Assembly (NCBI GenBank): GCA_021014325.1
Contig: CM037472.1
Location: forward strand, 31,706,234-31,770,233
DNA length: 64,000 bases
Source of the DNA: Plazaster borealis
Lineage: Eukaryota; Echinodermata; Asteroidea; Forcipulatida; Labidiasteridae
Direction: 5' to 3'
Part shown: in pieces, positions 1 to 11,562 of the stretch
Layout: the number at the start of each line of letters is the position of its first letter
Position numbering within the stretch: the stretch's first letter is position 1
The notes under the pieces: generated by a model
Told to the model about the DNA's origin: nothing
The model's input: only the letters and a program-made list of their open reading frames with translations
Databases searched by the model: none
Made by a program: the position numbers and the translations under genes

Positions 1-310
1 TGAACTCAGCTTATGAAGTTTAGTGTCGTGACGTTGATCTGAACAGTCCCAAAACATTCCATGTAATACGAACATTCTAAAATTCTCGGGTCACAATTTA
101 TTTGACCCGCTTCCGGGTCCCAAAGATCCTGTGTCCCATTTCTGGGTCACTGTAATCTGGAATCTGAGTCAAAATGACCCAGAAATGGGTCAAACTGTCG
201 CAGAAGCCAAGCTAAAATCCAATTTTTATCCAGTTACCGGGTTAGCCTGACACAGTTATAGGTCAGGTCCACTTGGACCCGGAATCCGGGTCAATTATGA
301 CCCAGGAGTT
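1..310. repeat. GGGTCA/TGACCC-rich repeat
   Basis: About ten occurrences of GGGTCA, TGACCC or one-base variants lie in 310 bp. They form everted pairs (TGACCC-6-GGGTCA around 175-192) and inverted pairs (GGGTCA-4-TGACCC around 289-304). The arrangement looks like a degenerate palindromic repeat cut by the window edge. The motif equals a nuclear-receptor half site, but binding is not implied by sequence alone. Confidence 0.45.
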
Positions 311-1424
311 CGTTCGAGTGCATTCCTTTTAAAATGGTGGCTATTATACGTCATTGCATTTTAACTTACAAGGGTAAACAGCATTCAGATAAATCGAGAT
401 TGTCTAGAATGGCTAATCTCTTAAAAAAGAAAACACCGTTTCAATTACATTCCCGCAAGCGGTGAATATCCTACCAATATTAATGAATAGTTAATTCCGC
501 TGGACTGCAGCTATGGATGAAAGACGTTTAGAGAAGAAAAAGAGATCAACAGCTGTGCTTTTTACAGCTTGATCCACTCAATATATTCACAGCCACGATC
601 ATTAGTAACTTCAATAAACAGCTTTACATAATGATTGTCCTGTTTGTATAGTTCGTGGAAGCTTGCGAAATGTTGGGAACAGATCAAGAAAGGACTGGGG
701 AAAAACACTGCGAGTTAACCATGCATCAGCCTCGATGCATGAACTGTATGGGCCAAATAATTATGATAAACGATGACACAACAATCTGCAAAATATACAT
801 TAAAGGAACGTTACAGAACTGGTAATTAAAATTTTCTTTAAGATCACAGATTTACATAAAACTTACACGCTCTAATGATGATGATAGTAGAAAACATCCC
901 TAGAAATATTTCTGTCTGAAATGCCATATTTGATGAGAAATCAATAAAACTAATCTCCGATTGGAGTTTATCGCTCATGAGCGTTTTATTCATGCATTGT
1001 ATAACACATGCAAATGTGTAATCAATTTTTCACTATTTTCTCGTGACCCAGATGGCCGATCGATCTCAAACTTCTACAGATTTGTCAGTTTATGTATATG
1101 GTGGATTATATAAAGTGCTTACACTGTGAGCAACTGTTTTGTTAGCAAAAACCAATTCTGTAATGTTCCTTTAACAAAACATGGAGAAAAAGAACTTTGC
1201 GCGGGATTAGATTTATTCTGTTGACTATTCTGATCAATCCATCAGAGGGGAGGGGGAGGGAGATATGAACGGACTTTGTGTCGCTGTAATTTCCATTATT
1301 AATACCGGATCCGTTTTGTTTGCTTGGGGAACTACCTATCGAGCGTTCGCGGACATGCATCATGAATCTTCGTATGTTTACGTTCAGAGCATCCTGTTCT
1401 AGTAAATCGTACTCATCAGCGCTA
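311..1424. other. Non-coding, nothing recognised
   Basis: AT-rich sequence with no long open frame, splice-bounded exon or repeat that I could recognise. Confidence 0.6.
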
Positions 1425-1772
1425 TTAAAGGGAGGGTAAACCTTTGGTTATTACTCACAAAATTAATGACCATAAAAACTTACTTGTTAAAGAGCACTAT
1501 GGAGAGCTGTTGATATTATAAAACATTGTTAGAAACCACCCCCTTTAAAGTAATGTAGATTTAGAGAAAAGGGACAATTTTCACCAACAATTTTGAATCT
1601 GAGAAAGGCTTCAGGCATGAAGCCTTTCTCAGGCATCTAAAAACACACAATTCTATGCACCAAGGGTGGTTTTCTTTGTCATTATTTTCTTGCAACTTCG
1701 ATGACCAATTGAGCATGTTGGGATACACCAAGTGAGCATAATGACAATTAACAAAAGTATACCCTGCCTTAA
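1425..1772. mobile_element. TTAA MITE family A, copy 1
   Basis: The element starts TTAAAGGGAGGGTA and ends CCTGCCTTAA, so it is bounded by TTAA on both sides. The interior matches four other copies in the window, sharing blocks such as AACATTGT, TTGCAACTTCGATGACCA and TGGGATACACCAAGTGAG. A palindrome at about 1599-1632 (CTGAGAAAGGCTT/AAGCCTTTCTCAG) sits in the middle. There is no coding capacity. The TTAA target is shown by empty sites at copies 3 and 4. Confidence 0.8.
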
Positions 1773-2608
1773 AAAGAGCAGCGGCACATTATTTCCTGGA
1801 CAATGTCTTCTTGATAACCCCGATTTTATTGAAACAGACGGGCCACGCAAACCTTATTACAATGGGCATATATTATATGAGCGACTGATGCGATTTTGAA
1901 TCACGTAATACAATTTGGCAGAGAGGCTATCATTTTGTGAGAATAAATTAAGGCCTAAGGTTTGACGATACTTCAAGAGAATGAGGTCCCAGCTTTGTGT
2001 ACAGGATGACCCGGTTCGTTTCTGGAAGGTTTAGGCATGTTAACCTACCGCTACGTCCTTCATATATGCTTCAGACCTCTGTTAGAATGCAATAAAACAC
2101 GTGCAATTTAAACACCATAGGTGTTTTATCAAGAACAGTAATATTATGTTTGATGTGTGAAGACAGTGTTTGCTCTCAGCCGCGCCTGTCATTAATGTGT
2201 TCGTGATAATACACGCTCGATTTTTTGTGCGTTTAGTGACTTTAAGTTGATCAATAACTTCAAGGGGGATACAATCATTTCAGTTTCCTCACAGCTTTAA
2301 CCTGAACTAAATTGATCGTCATCAACCGTCACATAATGAACGTTACTTAATACTCGCGATTGTGATTGGTTAAGTGAGATTGTAGTCGACGGATTTGCTT
2401 GGATGTGTGTGTACGTGTGTTTAGTCGGAAACAGTCTCGCTGTGTATACGCACCTATAGCATCACCGTCATCAACATTTGCACGGTACTGTGTTATGCTG
2501 TTTCCCCCCACTCTGATTTTCTGGGATTGCCTTTTACATAATTTATTATACACAGGCAGCATTTTATTAGATGATGAACGTGATATGCAGACAGTGCACT
2601 GGGGCGAT
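1773..2608. other. 5' flank of the ankyrin gene
   Basis: AT-rich non-coding sequence upstream of the ankyrin gene. It probably contains its promoter and 5' untranslated region. No convincing TATA box, initiator or splice junction could be assigned. An in-frame TGA at 2609-2611 marks the limit of the downstream reading frame. Confidence 0.5.
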
Positions 2609-2629
2609 TGAAGTATTTGTTGGGCTTCC

Positions 2630-4363
2630 ATGATTGAAGAGACTCTAGATGAGACTGCGGGGTCAGCAGAGAGCATTGTACGTTCGTCGCATAATTTATC
2701 CTCAAATGCAGGAAGCGGGTCGCAGAAGCGAAATAGACGGCAGAGCACAGAGACTGATGGATGCTCGCTTATAACGGAAGGTGTGATTGCAGCGGACAGT
2801 ATGTCGGCTAAAGACACGTTATTCCGCCGTATACCTTCCATACGAGACCGCATTAGGAGGCGGGGAAGCTTGGGGCAAATCTCTGGTGCTGTGGCCATCC
2901 ACGATGCGGTTGCTAAGGGGAAGATTCACCTTGCTAAATTCATCTTAGATGCCGTGGAAGGACAGCTACTGGTTGATTCAAAAAATGCTCACGGTAAAAC
3001 GCCTCTTATTTGTGCTGTACGGATCACGGACGAGAGTGTTCGTAATAGAGTTGTGGATATGTTGATAGGCTACAACGCGAGCGTAAATTTGTTAGACAAC
3101 GTTGGACGCAGCGTGCTCAGCTACTCGTGTGAGCTGCACTGCAATGCCGTCGTTAGGAAACTTGTGAAGAATAATGTGGACCCCAACTTAGAGGATAACA
3201 ACGGCAATACGCCACTGATGTACTGCGCTATGGTGAACAACACCACAGGGATCGAGATAATAGCGCGGAGTTATCGCCGGCTCGGGCTGGAGGTTGACAA
3301 GGTGAACGCGGACGGAATGACACCCCTAATGGAGGCCTCAAAGAACGGCTACCTCGAATGTGCACGTCTTCTGATCCACGAGGGGAAAGCCTCGGTCAGC
3401 CCACGGGATATCGTAAGGAACATGACCGCCGCGGATTGGGCGCGAGAGGCCGGCTGCACCGCCCAAGAGATTCAGGCCCTCCTTCAAATAACACAACGAC
3501 CGCGCCCACTAACTGGGAAAACATCAGCTGCAAATACATCTCAATCAAGAAAGGAGGACAACAAGTGTAGGAACCATGTGGGACGTAATCGTGAGTTTAC
3601 TCCAAGTCTTAGCTCAGACTCTTCCTTGTTGGAGTTATTGGATAAAACTGGAAATCCTAGTACCGGTACATCCCCAGAGCAAGACAACACGCCGAAGGAG
3701 CAAAAGGGCAAACATTACCCTGTGAGCATGGAAGAGCTACCAGGAAAATTTAAGGAGCTGCGTTCTGGAGTTCAGCATACCACAGCCAGTTTCCCAGAAT
3801 TGGTCACGAAAGAAAAACTCAACGCTTCAAAAAATGGCCACTACTTCGCTGTTCAGAATCTGCCGCAGTCCAAACCAATCGCCAGTGCACCGCAGGGAGG
3901 TGCGTTCGCCAAGCGCCCTAAGCCACCCTCGCAACCCAGACGGCCTCACTCGGCGGCAGCATACGCCCTGAGCAAGCTCAAACACCGGCCAACCAAAAGC
4001 TGCGAAAGCATCCTCGTGCGGACGTCTTCCTCCATGGAAGATTTATTACTAATTCGTGATTGTAATTCCCCTTCGATGCATCCCCGTGCTCCGTTTACCC
4101 CTAAGGTTAAATCGAACAGCACGAGTCACTTATACCATCGGATCGACTCGTCATCCGGTAGCCAGAGTTCGGAGCAGTGGGATGTTATATGCTGTGAAGA
4201 TGAGAAACTCGTTGATCTTAAATTCCACGCGGGGAATATCGCTTGCCGAGAGCGGGCCATTTCCAACCCCGTGCACAGCGAAAATCTAGCTTTCTCCTCT
4301 AATCAGTTACGACTGGAGTCGAACACACACCTCCCGCCCATTTCCCCTAACCATAGATCGTGA
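2630..4363 (+). CDS. Ankyrin-repeat protein, 577 aa
   Basis: An uninterrupted 577-codon frame preceded by an in-frame TGA at 2609-2611, so the ATG at 2630 is the first possible start. Residues 1-80 are polar and basic (KRNRRQS, RDRIRRRGS; possible kinase or nuclear-targeting patches). Residues about 86-290 form five or six ankyrin repeats with recognisable cores: GKTPLICAV (121-130), GNTPLMYCA (192-200), GMTPLMEASKNGYLECARLL (229-248) and a degenerate last repeat ending in AREAGCTAQEIQALL. Residues 290-577 are low-complexity and rich in S, P, K and N, probably disordered. Ankyrin stacks are protein-binding scaffolds, so the likely role is as an adaptor with no enzymatic activity. The layout of short N-terminus, ankyrin stack and long disordered tail recalls the small vertebrate ANKRD33/34/63 group, but orthology is not shown. 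No TM segment or signal peptide is visible. GC content is higher than the flanks, as expected of a constrained gene. Upstream untranslated exons cannot be excluded. Confidence 0.85.
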   Translation: MIEETLDETAGSAESIVRSSHNLSSNAGSGSQKRNRRQSTETDGCSLITEGVIAADSMSAKDTLFRRIPSIRDRIRRRGSLGQISGAVAIHDAVAKGKIHLAKFILDAVEGQLLVDSKNAHGKTPLICAVRITDESVRNRVVDMLIGYNASVNLLDNVGRSVLSYSCELHCNAVVRKLVKNNVDPNLEDNNGNTPLMYCAMVNNTTGIEIIARSYRRLGLEVDKVNADGMTPLMEASKNGYLECARLLIHEGKASVSPRDIVRNMTAADWAREAGCTAQEIQALLQITQRPRPLTGKTSAANTSQSRKEDNKCRNHVGRNREFTPSLSSDSSLLELLDKTGNPSTGTSPEQDNTPKEQKGKHYPVSMEELPGKFKELRSGVQHTTASFPELVTKEKLNASKNGHYFAVQNLPQSKPIASAPQGGAFAKRPKPPSQPRRPHSAAAYALSKLKHRPTKSCESILVRTSSSMEDLLLIRDCNSPSMHPRAPFTPKVKSNSTSHLYHRIDSSSGSQSSEQWDVICCEDEKLVDLKFHAGNIACRERAISNPVHSENLAFSSNQLRLESNTHLPPISPNHRS

Positions 4364-7153
4364 CTTGAGATCAAACTTCAAGCTTAATGTGGTCGTATTG
4401 CCAACATCACCACATCAATTCCCGTGTACGGTTGTACATCTACACCGTTGCCGCAACATGTAAATTGGAACCTATACACACTGTACATGTAATTTATATA
4501 TACGTATTATGGGTAAATGCAAACAAACCGTAAACGTTTGTGATTTATTTTCCTTGTGGAATCTGTTTCGCACATTGATATCTAAACATCACCATAAACT
4601 TGAACTACACACAATGTACATGTATACATGTTGTAAATATAAACCATAAGCTCATAGCATGTAAAAGAAGCGTTGATTTTTTTAAAATCATTTTTACCGG
4701 ATATTTTTATTCCAATAATCTTAACTATAATATGTGTACTGTACATTGGGTAGTAAAATATATTTGTAAAGGTTTATGTCTATCGGTAGACAAGCATATT
4801 GCTTCTAACCATTTTGGTTAATATTCCTAGTATTATTTTTGCTATTTTTCCTTCTCGGTTGAAAAAAAGGGATTTCCTAATTAGGGTTCTTTGATAAATG
4901 TTTTAAAAAAATTTACAATATAATGTAAACTTAAACATCAGTATATGGAAGGAACAGCAAGAGTAACAGCAAATATTCAAATAATATTGAAACTCTTAAA
5001 CTTATGAGGCATAAACATCAAAACCTTAATTGAAAAACTTCTTTTTTAAACAAGGTGTATTAAAGCAACATTAAACGAGGTAAACAAAAGAAGAAGACTA
5101 CAAATTAGTAATTGCAAATGCAAAAACAAGGTCAATTTATAAAGCAGTAGTAACAAACAACAATGACAGCTCCATTTTACAGAGACACACACACACAAAC
5201 CTTGTAAACACGAAATTAACGTTCAAATGTAATTATGTCGTTTGTGCAGAACAAAACCAATAAAATACGCTTTATACGACAAGCCATAAAAAACTTTTGT
5301 TCAAAGAAATTATGCTCAAAATGAGCAAACGGAGTCATTTCGAAATTATTGAAATTGGAAAGAGGTTCTTTCTTCATCTGAGCATGCTCTATGCTCTGGG
5401 CGTGTAGTTGGCTCTCTCTGTCTGCTCGGGGTGCGCGGACAACCCAGCTCGACTGCGTCGGTCTTAAAGGTACGGTCCTACATTGGTTTTTGTCAACGTA
5501 ATGCTGATTTAGGAAACATTATAAAGAAAGATACAATAAAAGTCACATGAGAAAGTTTCAGCTGAATACACTGTCTACTTGCTGAGAAACAGCAAAAAAA
5601 CTGTCACTTTCACAAGAACGTCGAATTCATCCACGTTTACCGAGGTGACAGCGGGTACCAACAGCATCTCTTACCTTAGCATTCACGAACGGACACCAAC
5701 GCTCAGAAATCTGCTCAGATTCAAATGTTTTTTGGTGACAAATTATCCAAGCCATGTAATACTACAAAGGGAATCCTTTCATAGCTACAGTGTTTCTCAC
5801 CAAGTAAATGTTTATGGTCATTAATTTTTTGAATAGATACCAATCTACGAACCTAGCTTTAAGACTTGTATACTCAGGTGAAATATGTTTGTGGTTATCG
5901 TTTTGTTGCATATTACCTAACCATAGAGACATGATAAACGTGTCCTGTGAATTATTTTCATCCGAAGCACTGCCATGTTCGAGAAAATGTTCGAGAAAAT
6001 TGTCCATGTCGAATTATTATGTAAAATAATATGAACGTGCATAAAAGTAGGCCTACATCTTAGACCTTCGTTTTTTTCTCGAAAACCTGACCACTTTATT
6101 TATACGCTGAAACAATTTATTTATGTAGTATGGTGTGGGTTTTTCCCAAATCAATGAGGTCAGCCTTCATTCTAAAAATGTCCACGCCCGCGGTGCAAAT
6201 TGTTGTATCACTCGACCGTCACTCTAATTATCATACAACATTAATATAAAAATGTCCTTCCGAGAATAATACTCCGGGTTGCTCCATATTGGGTTACAAT
6301 TACGTCAATATTACGTCACTATTAAGGGGGCACCGTCCGTAGAAATGTCATTAAATCAGCTAATGCAAAAACCTAGGTCCACGTAGACTTGTTTTTGTGC
6401 TATTATTATTATTATTTACATCATCATAATATTTGCAATGTGGTAAGTAAGATGCAGAGATCGAGTTTCTTTAATGTTTGTATCTTTCTCTTGCCGTCCC
6501 GGCCGGAATTAATTTCCGGGATTTCTGTTATTATTATTATTTTTTTTTTTTCATTAAAGATGGATTTGCAACATCCCTGAAACTGACATCCAAACACAAT
6601 TCTGTCAAGTTCCGCTCACAATATTTTTATTTTACTATTTTACTATTCATGTATCGTCGTCTCCCCTCCCCCCCCACCAAAAAACAAAACCCAAAAAGTT
6701 CAACATGGTGTTGTGATAATAGTAAAAAAAACTGTCTCGTTTTCCGAATCTTTCTAACACATGACTCTAAAGGGTTTTTTAATTATTGGGAGTGGGTAAT
6801 TCGATCAACAAAATATAAAACGAGTGCTTATTTTGAAGATGTTCATATATTGCTGCCAAAACATATGATAAATATTTCAGTTCGAAATGCAAATGTATTT
6901 TCTACAAAGATGCGTGTGCCCCCACCCCCCGCCCTCTCTCTCTCTGTCTCGTCTAAGTAGCCTACAATGCATATTAGTTGCCGATGAGCCTCCGGCTAAA
7001 CAGTCTGTACAACAAATTAACTGAATCTATCCAGTCTTTTTGCAATATGTATAGCTCCTTTAGTTGAGCACTGTCAGAACCTGCAGTTTACCTCATACTT
7101 TACCAACAATGCATTGTATTAAAAAGTAATTAACATTTCAACGTACATGATAT
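4364..7153. other. 3' flank of the ankyrin gene, AT-rich
   Basis: Holds the probable 3' UTR. Candidate poly(A) signals AATAAA lie at 5259-5264 and 5535-5540. An ATT microsatellite is at about 6401-6418, a T-run at 6539-6551, and C-rich and CT tracts at 6660-6680 and 6920-6950. Short open frames here lack any protein character. Confidence 0.5.
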
Positions 7154-7559
7154 TTAAAGGGAGGGTATACCTTTGGTAATTACTCCAAAAATTAATGACC
7201 ATCAAAACTTACTTGGTAAAGAGCGCTGGAGATATGTTGGTAATATAAAACATTGTTAGAAACAACACCCTCTGAAGTAATGTAGTTTTAGAGAGAGAGG
7301 TATTTTTTTACCAAAACATTCGAATCTGAGAAAGGCTTCAGGCATGAAGCCTTTCTCAGGCATCAAGCCTTTCTCATGCATCTGAAAGCACACAATTCTA
7401 TGCAACAAGGGTGGTTTTTTTTCTTTCATTGTTTTCTTGCAACTTCGATGACCAATTAAGCCCAAATTTTCACAGGTTTGTTATTTTATGCATATGCTAA
7501 GATACACCAAATGAGGATACTGGTCTTTGACAATCTCCAAAAGTATAGCCTGCCTTTAA
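7154..7559. mobile_element. TTAA MITE family A, copy 2
   Basis: Begins TTAAAGGGAGGGTATACC and ends GCCTGCCTTTAA, flanked by TTAA. It is closest to copy 1 in the terminal sequence. Its central palindrome (about 7328-7375) is the same GAGAAAGGCTTCA/TGAAGCCTTTCTC type as copy 1 but carries an extra half-unit. Non-coding. Confidence 0.8.
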
Positions 7560-8469
7560 AAGAACAAACCGAGTATCTTATAGGTATGTAATTCTATTTT
7601 AACTGGCCTATGTGTTTTTCCTTTTTAAAAGACAATTTCAATATTATTAATTGTTATTTTCAAACGAGAAAAATATCAGTTCCTCAAAATAAGATTCCAC
7701 ATATTGCTCAAACTTATATTTATGAATATTCATGAAATCCAACGAGGCATAATATCCACAGAGCCATTCGGAATACGTCATTCCATTGTCCATGGTATAG
7801 TCGGTTACATTCAGCACACAATACATTTCGATACTCAAAACTATATAACGACAACACAAAATTCAATTTCGCTGGTAATAAAAAATTACCCGGGGGAAAT
7901 TGTCTGTGGTCATCAATATATAACCACAGTCCTTCTGGGAAGAAGATATACATTTTATTTTGTTGGTTTCAATTACAGGTAATTTTAGTCTATGTATGTT
8001 TTGAGGTATATTCGTTCATACGGTTCCAAACCAAACATTTGGCGTTCGGCTGATGTGGTCAATTAATTCAAAATGTACATGTATTATTATTTGTTTGTAA
8101 CTTATTTTATTTTATATTTTATTTTAAGTTATTTCTTGTTTTTTTTGTGTGGGTTTTTGGGGGAGGGGGGTCTTTCTTTATGTTTTAGTTATTTAGGGAA
8201 TAACAGTAGGGTACCTTGTCTTCACTACGTGGTAGTAACCGTGTTTAGGGACTGGCCACTGTTGATGGGTCGAGCTGAAGGTGAGGTCCTGCATTTAATA
8301 ACAGCAACCATCCACCAACCAAGGTCATTTCCACACAGTGAAGACCGGCTACTAGTCCCTTAAATAAACATACTTAACGAAAAAAAAGGGTGTAATCATT
8401 CTCAGCATATGCGATTATTTTTGTCTCCGATGTTTGAGACCATGAGCTATTACTTATTAGAATTAACGT
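7560..8469. other. Non-coding, nothing recognised
   Basis: AT-rich sequence with T-runs around 8100-8150 and a G-rich patch at 8158-8170. No gene or defined repeat seen. Confidence 0.5.
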
Positions 8470-8667
8470 TATTTGCACTTTGCACGGTCAGCCATTTGCG
8501 TGTGGAGCCTTGAATTGGGGACAGCAGTGAATGAAAGCATTATATAACTCTGTAATGTCACGGTAATGTAATGACATCACTTTCATCCAAACAGATGCAT
8601 AATACAATACAAATGGAGCATGAAGTCGAGGCTCCACACGCATAGCGGATCCGTCAAGTAGCGAATA
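8470..8667. mobile_element. Palindromic MITE family B, copy 1
   Basis: Terminal inverted repeats read TATTTGCACTTTGCACGGTC at the left and, inverted, TATTCGCTACTTGACGGATC at the right. Inside them a second inverted block (GCCATTTGCGTGTGGAGCC and its complement) continues the hairpin. The same element recurs at 18214-18376 and 32029-32191, in the opposite orientation. Confidence 0.7.
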
Positions 8668-8719
8668 CCGGTAGGCCCTACTTTATTAATATTTACATCA
8701 TCCTGCCGCCATCTTGGTT

Positions 8720-8796
8720 GTTTCTTCTAATCGTGTCTACAACCTCTTTTCGTGATGGCATGGCGCCCTACCGCAGTGACGTCATGTACATAAGAT
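8720..8796. repeat. 77-bp direct repeat, unit 1
   Basis: A 77-bp block starting GTTTCTTCTAATCGTGTC recurs at 8887-8963 with a few mismatches. Each unit carries a perfect CRE palindrome TGACGTCA (8777-8784 here). A YY1-like GCCGCCATCTTGG lies just upstream at 8705-8717. Confidence 0.75.
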
Positions 8797-8886
8797 GAAC
8801 CAATGAACCAATGGAAACACTGAGCTGCATGCTGCATGCGCATGCCGCACATGATGGGCCAATGAACAATCTCAATAAACCTCTAC

Positions 8887-8963
8887 GTTTCTTCTAATCG
8901 TGTCCACTACCTCTTTTCGTGATGGCATGGCGCCCTACCGCAGTGACGTCATGTACATAAGAT
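8887..8963. repeat. 77-bp direct repeat, unit 2
   Basis: Second copy of the block at 8720-8796, in the same orientation with a 90-bp spacer. CRE palindrome at 8944-8951. Confidence 0.75.
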
Positions 8964-9005
8964 CCATACCTGTAACGTTGCCTTGGATTTTGGGCGTTTT
9001 GGGCT

Positions 9006-9223
9006 ATAAAAAGCGTTTGTTATGAAATGAATATTGATGGAAAGATGTTTTTAAAGTAGAATATAATGATTCACACAAAACATCTCTCGAAATTGCGTTT
9101 TTCTTGTTTTACTTCGTAAACTAACACGGTCCGCCGTTTTGTAGAACCAAACTTTTGACTCCAATACAAACAGGTAAAATATATTTCCAAATATATTATC
9201 ATTTTATAACAAACGCTTTTTAA
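9006..9223. mobile_element. Short TIR element (MITE family C)
   Basis: The ends are inverted copies of one another: AAAAAGCGTTTGTTATGAAA on the left, and TAAAAAGCGTTTGTTATAAA read on the other strand at the right. About 218 bp, no coding capacity. A single copy was seen here and the target duplication is not resolved. Confidence 0.6.
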
Positions 9224-10100
9224 ACATGGACATACTTTGGTTGTTGGTGTTCGTCTGTTTGCTTTGCATTATGGAGTTGGGGGGGGTTACGGTTCGCACC
9301 AGCTATACCTGAAATTGATTTGTTTTCGTTGCGCGTTCCGAGGCATCCATGCAGAGTGAACCAAAAGCTCTTTGCCAAAGTAAAGCAAAAAGTATGCAAA
9401 ACAAAACGTCGATTTGATTGTATCCGCACAGTGCATACACCTGTTTTACACAAATGCTCGTGGCTATTACTTTATTCGCTCTAGTTCACAGAGCCGGTTT
9501 TTACTATTGTGATATTTTCACTTGTTAATACCATGGAGGTAGCACGTGACCAGTCTTTGGCGAATCAGAATGCATATTATTTTAATATATTTATTAATGT
9601 CTCTTCAAAATATATGTAATTATCACTGGATGATTAAAACGATAAATCTTGAACACAGGCTGGGTTGAAACACAATGAGCGCAATTGCCGTCTGTCATCA
9701 AACTCATTAGTTTTCCGTGAGGAACGACAGTAGGCCTGTTTAGATGTAGGCCTGTAGGATGTTGCAGGGCACATAAATGAAACCAACCAAATGAATGTAA
9801 TTATCATAGGCCTACTGTTAGACAATTAATTAACAGAACTTGGCCTGAACATGGCATGACGACCGCCTCGGCTGTCCTCCATTCAATGCATTATGGGGAT
9901 AGAATATATCAGTTTGGATGACACTCACAGACGAGTGTAGACTATGGGGTTATCTTCACAATGAGTCAGTTTGCACTTCTCGTATATAGGCGACGTATAC
10001 ACGCTGGCCTCTGCACTGAAAGTGCGCTATTTGTGTGACCTCTGACACCCTATTTTGACACCCTTTTAGTTTTAACGCCGTTTCATCACCTCCCCCCGCC
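9224..10100. other. Non-coding, nothing recognised
   Basis: No gene or clear repeat. The short minus-strand open frames at 9220-9453 and 9634-9825 have no domain character or splice context. Confidence 0.45.
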
Positions 10101-10103
10101 CTG

Positions 10104-10297
10104 GGCACAATTTCATAGAGCTGCTTAATACGCAGAAAAAGTAGCTAAGCATAACAAAATTATGCTTACCAGAATGGGGTTACCAGCCAAACTACCATGT
10201 CACATGTACAATTTGTGACTGGTATCCTGCTCATTTCTGCTAAGCAGAAAACTGTTAAGCAATATTTTCTGCTTAAGCAGCTCTATGAAATTGGGCC
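10104..10297. mobile_element. MITE family D, CTG target duplication
   Basis: Terminal inverted repeats GGCACAATTTCATAGAGCTG and, inverted, GGCCCAATTTCATAGAGCTG (the right end has one substitution). The arms continue into GCTTA-rich inner hairpins. Directly repeated CTG flanks the element at 10101-10103 and 10298-10300. A second copy at 61888-62016 is flanked by CAG. Three-base CWG duplications fit a PIF/Harbinger-like transposase, but none is encoded here. Confidence 0.75.
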
Positions 10298-10300
10298 CTG

Positions 10301-11194
10301 GAATCATCAGCTGCAAAGTATGAAAATCAGAGAGCGCCATGTTCGCTTTAACACACCACGAAGTGATCGAACGAATCGGTCTTCAGTATGGCCTACCGCT
10401 CAAATCATTTCCATCAGCAACATTTACCGTAATCGTCCCCGTTAATTTTGTTATCATGATAACAACCGTCATTCTTCGTCATTTCCATCAATATCAATAG
10501 GGCATTATAAATGCAGAGTTATTAAAGACCAGCTTGAACGAAAACGGCAATAAGTCATCTTGCTGAAATTCATTTAAAAAAATGTTGTGAATCAATAAGG
10601 AAATTGAGTTCACATCGTCCTTTTCAGAAAGATTCGCGCAAAGCCCCGTTATAATACGTCATCACCCATTACGTCATTTGTGTGAGCTCCGTTTCGTATA
10701 GCTGGCCATGGAGGTATAACAAAGCAACATCCAATCACACATGACGTCAACGTATTGTCATTTTTGACGCACGCCGTCAATGACAGAAGTGTAGCTAGTT
10801 TTTCAAAACCTTAGGTTGGGGCCTAATTTTTTGGTCGATAATTACGAACAATTCAGAAGTGTAAACTTATTAAAATTACCATGAACTTTGATAAACAAAC
10901 ACATGATAAAGAAGTATTTCCATTAACAATTTTTCGCTCAAGTAGTTGTTTTTAATGCATAGAGTTTTATCTCTTTAACAACGAATTTCTTATGAAATTG
11001 AATTTACGAAGTGCATCCCACCAATATTAAATACATGTGTCTTCTAACATTAACTTATTGGTGGTGATTGGGTGTTGTTTTTGTTTTGTTAAGTTTTATG
11101 TACATGCCAGATAAACGATGACAAATAAAATGCCAGAAATGGCAAGAATGAAACCAAATTTACTGGTGTAAGGACATTTCAATCAACCGTAAAG
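10301..11194. other. Non-coding, one CRE palindrome
   Basis: No gene seen. A perfect TGACGTCA lies at 10742-10749 and a CGTCA half-site near 10665. The remainder is AT-rich. Confidence 0.45.
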
Positions 11195-11562
11195 TTAAAT
11201 AGGCCTACAGTATTGGTAGAGCTGACAAAATGAGTCACAGGCAGTGTTCAGGGCTTTTGTGATCAACCATACATCAAATAAAAAACCTGTGAAATTTTGG
11301 GCTTAGTCCGTCGTGTGAGTCAGGAGAAAATAGTGGAAAACCATGCACAATTTTCAGCATGTAAACACTTTGTTCTTAATTTGGGTTGTAACAATTTAGG
11401 TTTTTAGAAAGAGTTTTCTTGAATATGACTTCATTTCAGAGGGAAATATTTCACAGAAGAAATGGTTTTAGTATAAACTTCATAATCAGAGCTTTCAGAC
11501 TAAAATTAAACAGTTATGGTGTTTTTTTTAATATTTATCAATCCTGTATAAATACCTTTTAA
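11195..11562. mobile_element. TTAA MITE family E, copy 1
   Basis: Bounded by TTAA at both ends, with inverted termini containing TATTGGTAGAGC (left) and TATACAGGATTGATA (right, other strand). Body homologous to 15132-15851 (without its nested MITE) and 28555-28929. Non-coding. Confidence 0.65.

Noticed and set aside
2347..2898. 183-aa minus-strand frame over the start of the ankyrin gene
   Set aside because: Antisense shadow of the ankyrin coding region with no protein-like features.
6478..6960. 160-aa plus-strand frame
   Set aside because: Runs through an ATT/T microsatellite and CT-rich DNA. Composition is that of random AT-rich translation.
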